A stretch of 64,000 nt of DNA from contig JAJZBL010000001.1 in the NCBI GenBank assembly GCA_021798935.1, positions 62,001-126,000 of the forward strand. Direction: 5' to 3'. Source of the stretch: Microcaldota archaeon (lineage in GTDB: Archaea; Micrarchaeota; Micrarchaeia; Micrarchaeales; Micrarchaeaceae). Position numbers and translations under genes: made by a program. This document shows positions 61,380 through 64,000 of the stretch, one piece after another. How positions within the stretch are numbered: the first letter of the stretch is position 1; each line of letters begins with the position of its first letter. The notes beneath the pieces are model-generated. The model saw only the letters and a list, made by a program, of their open reading frames with translations. It searched no databases and had not been told where the DNA came from.

Positions 61380-61946
61380 ATGGATATAGATATTTCTCAA
61401 AATAATGACAAAGTATTCGAGTTTACTCTGACCGGTGTTTCAAATGCCTTTGCAAATGCAGTCAGAAGGATAGCGATGAATGGCGTCAAATCGTTTGCAA
61501 TAGACAAAGTCACATTCTATGAAAATTCAAGTGCAATGTTTGATGAATACATAGCGCACAGGATAGGTCTGATACCTATAACCACCCCAAGCGGATACAA
61601 GGATACTGATGAGGTAATGTTTACCTTGGAAGCCGAAGGCCCTGCAACTGTATATTCAAAAGACCTTAAGACGACAGAACCTGCTGTAAAAGTGGCGATA
61701 GAAAATATACCTATCATGAAGCTTGCAGAGAAACAGAGGCTTAGGATTGATGGCAAAGCTGTACTCGGTTCTGCAATAAAACATGCAAAGTTCCAGCCAG
61801 GGCTAGTAACCTATGAGCAGATGAACGATCATTCATTTAAATTTTACATTGAATCTTTCGGGCAGATGCTACCAAAAGATATAATAATAAGAGCATTAGA
61901 CATATTAGAATATGAGGTAAAAGACATTTCCAAGATCTCTAAATAA
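61380..61946 (+). CDS. rpoD: DNA-directed RNA polymerase subunit D
   Basis: 188 residues, alpha-like assembly subunit (Rpb3). N-terminal dimerisation half: FTLTGVSNAFANAVRRIAMNGVKSFAIDKVTFYENSSAMFDEYIAHRIGLIPI; C-terminal: AKFQPGLVTYEQM and IESFGQMLPKDIIIRALDIL. It has no cysteine and lacks the ferredoxin-like insert of longer archaeal RpoD, hence its short length. It heads the rpoD-L18e-L13-S9-rpoN-S2 cluster, which in many archaea follows rps11 (absent here). Confidence 0.95.
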   Translation: MDIDISQNNDKVFEFTLTGVSNAFANAVRRIAMNGVKSFAIDKVTFYENSSAMFDEYIAHRIGLIPITTPSGYKDTDEVMFTLEAEGPATVYSKDLKTTEPAVKVAIENIPIMKLAEKQRLRIDGKAVLGSAIKHAKFQPGLVTYEQMNDHSFKFYIESFGQMLPKDIIIRALDILEYEVKDISKISK

Positions 61947-61950
61947 CCTC

Positions 61951-62048
61951 GCAGGGGTGGCAGAGCTTGGTCAAATGCGCAGGACTAAGGATTAATTTTA
62001 GAAATCCTGTGTCTTAGGACTACGTGAGTTCAAATCTCACCCCCTGCA
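61951..62048 (+). tRNA. tRNA-Leu (predicted AAG) with 13-nt intron
   Basis: The acceptor stem is GCAGGGG/CCCCTGC with discriminator A62048, a long variable arm (GTC-TTAG-GAC) and T-stem GTGAG/CTCAC, all leucine-like. In the anticodon arm CAGGA/TCCTG, CTAA pairs with TTAG and 3-base bulges place the intron at 61991-62003, leaving loop CTAAGGA. This gives anticodon AAG (61987-61989), with A at the wobble position. It lies 4 bases after rpoD and 17 bases before the L18e gene, inside the cluster. Confidence 0.88.
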
Positions 62049-62065
62049 TTTATTAAGGTGAAAAT

Positions 62066-62407
62066 ATGAAAATTAATGTTGAAAGAGACGACATAAAAGA
62101 ATGGTTAGAAAGCACAAAAGGAGAGAAGGATCATAAAGAGCTCTGGGAGAAGATAAATAAGATGGTAAGTGTACCTAAAAGGAAGAGGATATTCGTAAAT
62201 TTATACAAGCTTAATAAATATACAAAGGAGGGGGATAATATAATTGTTCCTGGGAAAGTATTATCTTTAGGCAAGATTGATCATAAAGTAAATATAACAG
62301 CAATAGACTTTTCCGATAAAGCTAAGGAACAGCTTCAGAGAGCAGGATCAAAAATATATGATTTGAATGAATTCAAGAAATTCAAAAATGTAATTATTAT
62401 AAGGTAA
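62066..62407 (+). CDS. rpl18e: 50S ribosomal protein L18e
   Basis: 113 residues, the L15-fold large subunit protein. VNLYKLNKYTKEGDNIIVPGKVLSLGKIDHKVNITAIDFSDKAKEQLQRAG is the conserved body. GGTGAAAAT precedes the ATG. It lies 17 bases after tRNA-Leu, which would need to be cut out of the same transcript. Confidence 0.93.
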   Translation: MKINVERDDIKEWLESTKGEKDHKELWEKINKMVSVPKRKRIFVNLYKLNKYTKEGDNIIVPGKVLSLGKIDHKVNITAIDFSDKAKEQLQRAGSKIYDLNEFKKFKNVIIIR

Positions 62408-62421
62408 AAAGGGTAATCAAT

Positions 62422-62859
62422 ATGGAAGGTTATAAGGTTATAGATGCTACAGGTCTTATATTAGGCCGCATGGCAGGAACTGTGGCCAAACAGTTATTAA
62501 AAGGTGACAATGTAATAGTAGTAAACGCCGAAAAAGCAGTTATAAGCGGGCATAAGAAAGATATAGTTGAGAAATACCGCACCAGGCTAAACCTTCAAGA
62601 AAAAGGCAATCCTGAACACTCTCCTTATTGGTCTAGGAGGTCGGATCTCTTAGTCAAAAGGGTAGTAAGAGGGATGCTTCCTTATAGCAGATTGACTGGC
62701 AGGCGGGCTTATAAAAATCTAAAAGTCTACATGGGCCTTCCAGAGGAATTTAAGGGCAATGAGATAGAAAAAATAGAGATGAAAGATCCAAAAAGCTTGT
62801 ATTCAGGTTATATAACAATAAAAGAGCTTTCAGAGTTGTTAGGTTATAATAAAGGTTGA
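62422..62859 (+). CDS. rpl13: 50S ribosomal protein L13
   Basis: 145 residues: VIDATGLILGRMAGTVAKQLLKGDNVIVVNAEKAVISG and SRRSDLLVKRVVRGMLPYSRLTGRRAYKNLKVYMG are the hallmark blocks. Normal archaeal length. Its TGA lies in the GGTTGAT ribosome-binding site of the S9 gene. Confidence 0.96.
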   Translation: MEGYKVIDATGLILGRMAGTVAKQLLKGDNVIVVNAEKAVISGHKKDIVEKYRTRLNLQEKGNPEHSPYWSRRSDLLVKRVVRGMLPYSRLTGRRAYKNLKVYMGLPEEFKGNEIEKIEMKDPKSLYSGYITIKELSELLGYNKG

Positions 62860-62864
62860 TAATT

Positions 62865-63338
62865 ATGCCAGAAGCAGTTAAAAAAACAGCAAGGCGCAAA
62901 TCTCCGAGTGTAAAGAGTTCAAAGAAAGAAGTAAAAGTGGTTATATCAAAAAGCAAAAGAAAAAGGAGTATAGCACGAGCGTCAGTGAAGAGTGGCAACG
63001 GTACAATAAGAATTAATAGAAAGCTTATAGATACTATAGAGCCAGCTTTTATAAAAGATGAGGTTCTAGCACCTATAAACTTTTCTGATATGACAAAGGA
63101 TCTTTGCGATAAGCTATCGATAAGTGTTAATGTACATGGAGGAGGAGTAAGTTCTCAAGCCCAAGCATGCGCTAGTGCAATAGCAAAGGCTATAGTAGAA
63201 TATTCAGGAAATGCTGAAATAAAGAGGGAATACCTTAATTACAATAGGAATCTATTGATAGATGATCCAAGGAGAGTTGAGCCTAAGAAATTCTTAGGTC
63301 CAAAAGCGAGAGCAAGATTCCAGACATCCTACAGATGA
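62865..63338 (+). CDS. rps9: 30S ribosomal protein S9
   Basis: 157 residues. KSKRKRSIARASVKSGNGTIRINRKLID begins the S9 core, and the C-terminal KKFLGPKARARFQTSYR is the invariant basic tail that reaches the P-site tRNA. The N-terminus is about 30 residues longer than usual, very basic (KKTARRKSPSVKSSKK). ATG 62865 follows GGTTGATAATT. Confidence 0.95.
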   Translation: MPEAVKKTARRKSPSVKSSKKEVKVVISKSKRKRSIARASVKSGNGTIRINRKLIDTIEPAFIKDEVLAPINFSDMTKDLCDKLSISVNVHGGGVSSQAQACASAIAKAIVEYSGNAEIKREYLNYNRNLLIDDPRRVEPKKFLGPKARARFQTSYR

Positions 63339-63344
63339 TTGTTC

Positions 63345-63363
63345 CTGCAGCCTAATGCTGCAG
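63345..63363 (+). other. small hairpin between rps9 and rpoN
   Basis: CTGCAGC-CTAAT-GCTGCAG, a perfect 7-bp stem with a 5-base loop, seven bases after the S9 stop. There is no U-tract; it may mark an mRNA processing or pausing point within the operon. Confidence 0.4.
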
Positions 63364-63395
63364 ACTTCTGGATTTGAAAAATAAGTGTGATTACA

Positions 63396-63596
63396 ATGTT
63401 GATGCCAATAAGATGCTTTACATGTGGGGCAGTAGTAGCTGACAAATGGGAAGAATATGACAAGAGAGTCAATAAAAATAATGAAGACCCTGGAAAAGTT
63501 CTTGACGATCTTGGAGTAAAAAGGTACTGCTGCAGGCGTATGTTTTTGAGCAATAATGATCTGCTTGAAGAGTTCATGGAAGCAAGCAGAAAATAA
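63396..63596 (+). CDS. rpoN: DNA-directed RNA polymerase subunit N
   Basis: 66 residues, Rpb10 homologue. [19 protein letters not shown] carries the N-terminal CxxC and YCCRRMFL the CC pair, which together bind the zinc. [13 protein letters not shown] is the family core. GTGAT at 63387 precedes ATG 63396; a second ATG at 63402 gives the MPIRCFTCG start. The rpoK gene, often next, is absent before S2. Confidence 0.95.
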   Translation: MLMPIRCFTCGAVVADKWEEYDKRVNKNNEDPGKVLDDLGVKRYCCRRMFLSNNDLLEEFMEASRK

Positions 63597-63614
63597 ATTT
63601 AAAATGGTGAATAG

Positions 63615-64000
63615 ATGTCTGAAGAAGAATTTAATATTGCAAGCCAAAATGATTATTTAGAATCAGGAATTCATATAGCAACAAAAGTTAAGACCCCTGG
63701 AACAAAAAAATTCATTTACAAGGTAAGAGAAGATGGCCTTTACCTATTTGATCTCAAAACCATAGATGAAAGAATAAAAGTAGCAGCTTCAATGCTATCC
63801 AAATATGATCCGAAGAAAATTGTAGTTACTGCCTCAAGGATATATGCAGTTGCAGCAGCACAGAAATTTTCAGAAATAATAAATGCTAACTTCATAAAAG
63901 GCAGAGTAACACCAGGCATATTTACAAATCCTTATAGAGAGAACTTTATGGAGCCTGCAGTATTGTTTGCAAGTGACACAAGGAATGAAAAGCAGGCAAT
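63615..64000 (+). CDS. rps2: 30S ribosomal protein S2 (cut by window end)
   Basis: The first 128 codons are present. YLESGIHIATKVKTPGTKKFIYKVREDGLYLFDLKTIDERIKVAASML, ILVTASRIYAVAAAQKF-type and GRVTPGIFTNPYRENFMEPAVLF are archaeal S2 (Sa) features. GGTGAATAG precedes the ATG. The reading frame is open to the last base. Confidence 0.93.
   Translation, partial: MSEEEFNIASQNDYLESGIHIATKVKTPGTKKFIYKVREDGLYLFDLKTIDERIKVAASMLSKYDPKKIVVTASRIYAVAAAQKFSEIINANFIKGRVTPGIFTNPYRENFMEPAVLFASDTRNEKQA

Noticed and set aside
61951-62048. tRNA-Leu reinterpreted as tRNA-Ser (AGA)
   Set aside because: Discriminator A, the variable-arm shape and BHB geometry favour leucine; serine tRNA in this window has discriminator G.

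Overview
The window is an AT-rich stretch of an archaeal chromosome. Archaeal-only or archaeal-type genes fill it: ribosomal proteins L44e, L14e, L34e and L18e, aIF2-alpha, thermosome, PCNA, GINS, primase large subunit, RNA polymerase D and N, Taw1, DphB, an Lhr-type helicase, prefoldin beta, archaeal adenylate kinase and KEOPS Cgi121. The best lineage clue is a single-chain, three-unit tRNA-splicing endonuclease (52390-53562), the architecture described as epsilon-2 from ultra-small ARMAN archaea. Six of the eight tRNA genes are split by short bulge-helix-bulge introns, one of them in the T-loop. I infer a small-genome DPANN archaeon of the ARMAN/Micrarchaeota kind; no 16S or 23S gene is present to confirm this. 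Many starts follow a GTGAT or GGTGA Shine-Dalgarno core, and ATG, GTG and TTG are all used.

Region by region. 1-8.7 kb: initiator tRNA-Met, a GINS-L44e-aIF2alpha-PAC2 cluster, tRNA-Gly and tRNA-Ile, Taw1, RNase P protein 4, a DJ-1-like protein, a free ThrRS editing domain, MscS, PCNA and an ABC-2 permease. 8.7-17.8 kb: a HerA-like ATPase fused to a nuclease-like domain, tRNA-Ser, a three-gene toxin-antitoxin operon (wHTH, Panacea-like antitoxin, MazF-like toxin), a GIY-YIG protein, a DHH phosphoesterase, methyltransferases and Apt. 18-24.8 kb: two tandem prenyl synthases, 5S rRNA, TldD/TldE, and a primase large subunit that lacks iron-sulfur cysteines.

24.9-31 kb is an accessory island: tRNA-Pro, iteron-like repeats, hairpins, a GANTC-type restriction-modification operon with three small upstream genes, a TnpB relic, a HAD protein, a decayed methyltransferase, an aldo/keto reductase and a racemase-like protein. 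31-38 kb: an ABC ATPase, a YIP1 protein, a Cys-less isochorismatase-like protein, a tandem pair of unrecognised PD-(D/E)XK-like proteins and a stomatin homologue. 37.4-44.2 kb: prefoldin, Mre11, L14e, L34e, an EMC3-like protein, adenylate kinase, thermosome, a cysteine-free Mrp ATPase and an OB-fold SSB. 44.3-58.2 kb: envelope glycan genes (UPF0104, GT4, PAP2, Wzx-like flippase, GT-C-like protein), around tRNA-Trp, the Lhr helicase, DphB and the splicing endonuclease. 58-64 kb: Cgi121, VKOR, an HD hydrolase, tRNA-Lys and the cluster rpoD-tRNA-Leu-L18e-L13-S9-rpoN-S2, cut by the window end.

Much of the window concerns making and repairing tRNA. Eight tRNA genes sit with the enzyme that splices them, Taw1 (wyosine), Cgi121 (t6A), RNase P protein 4 and a ThrRS editing domain. 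Replication factors (GINS, PCNA, PriL, SSB, Mre11, HerA) are scattered rather than in one operon.
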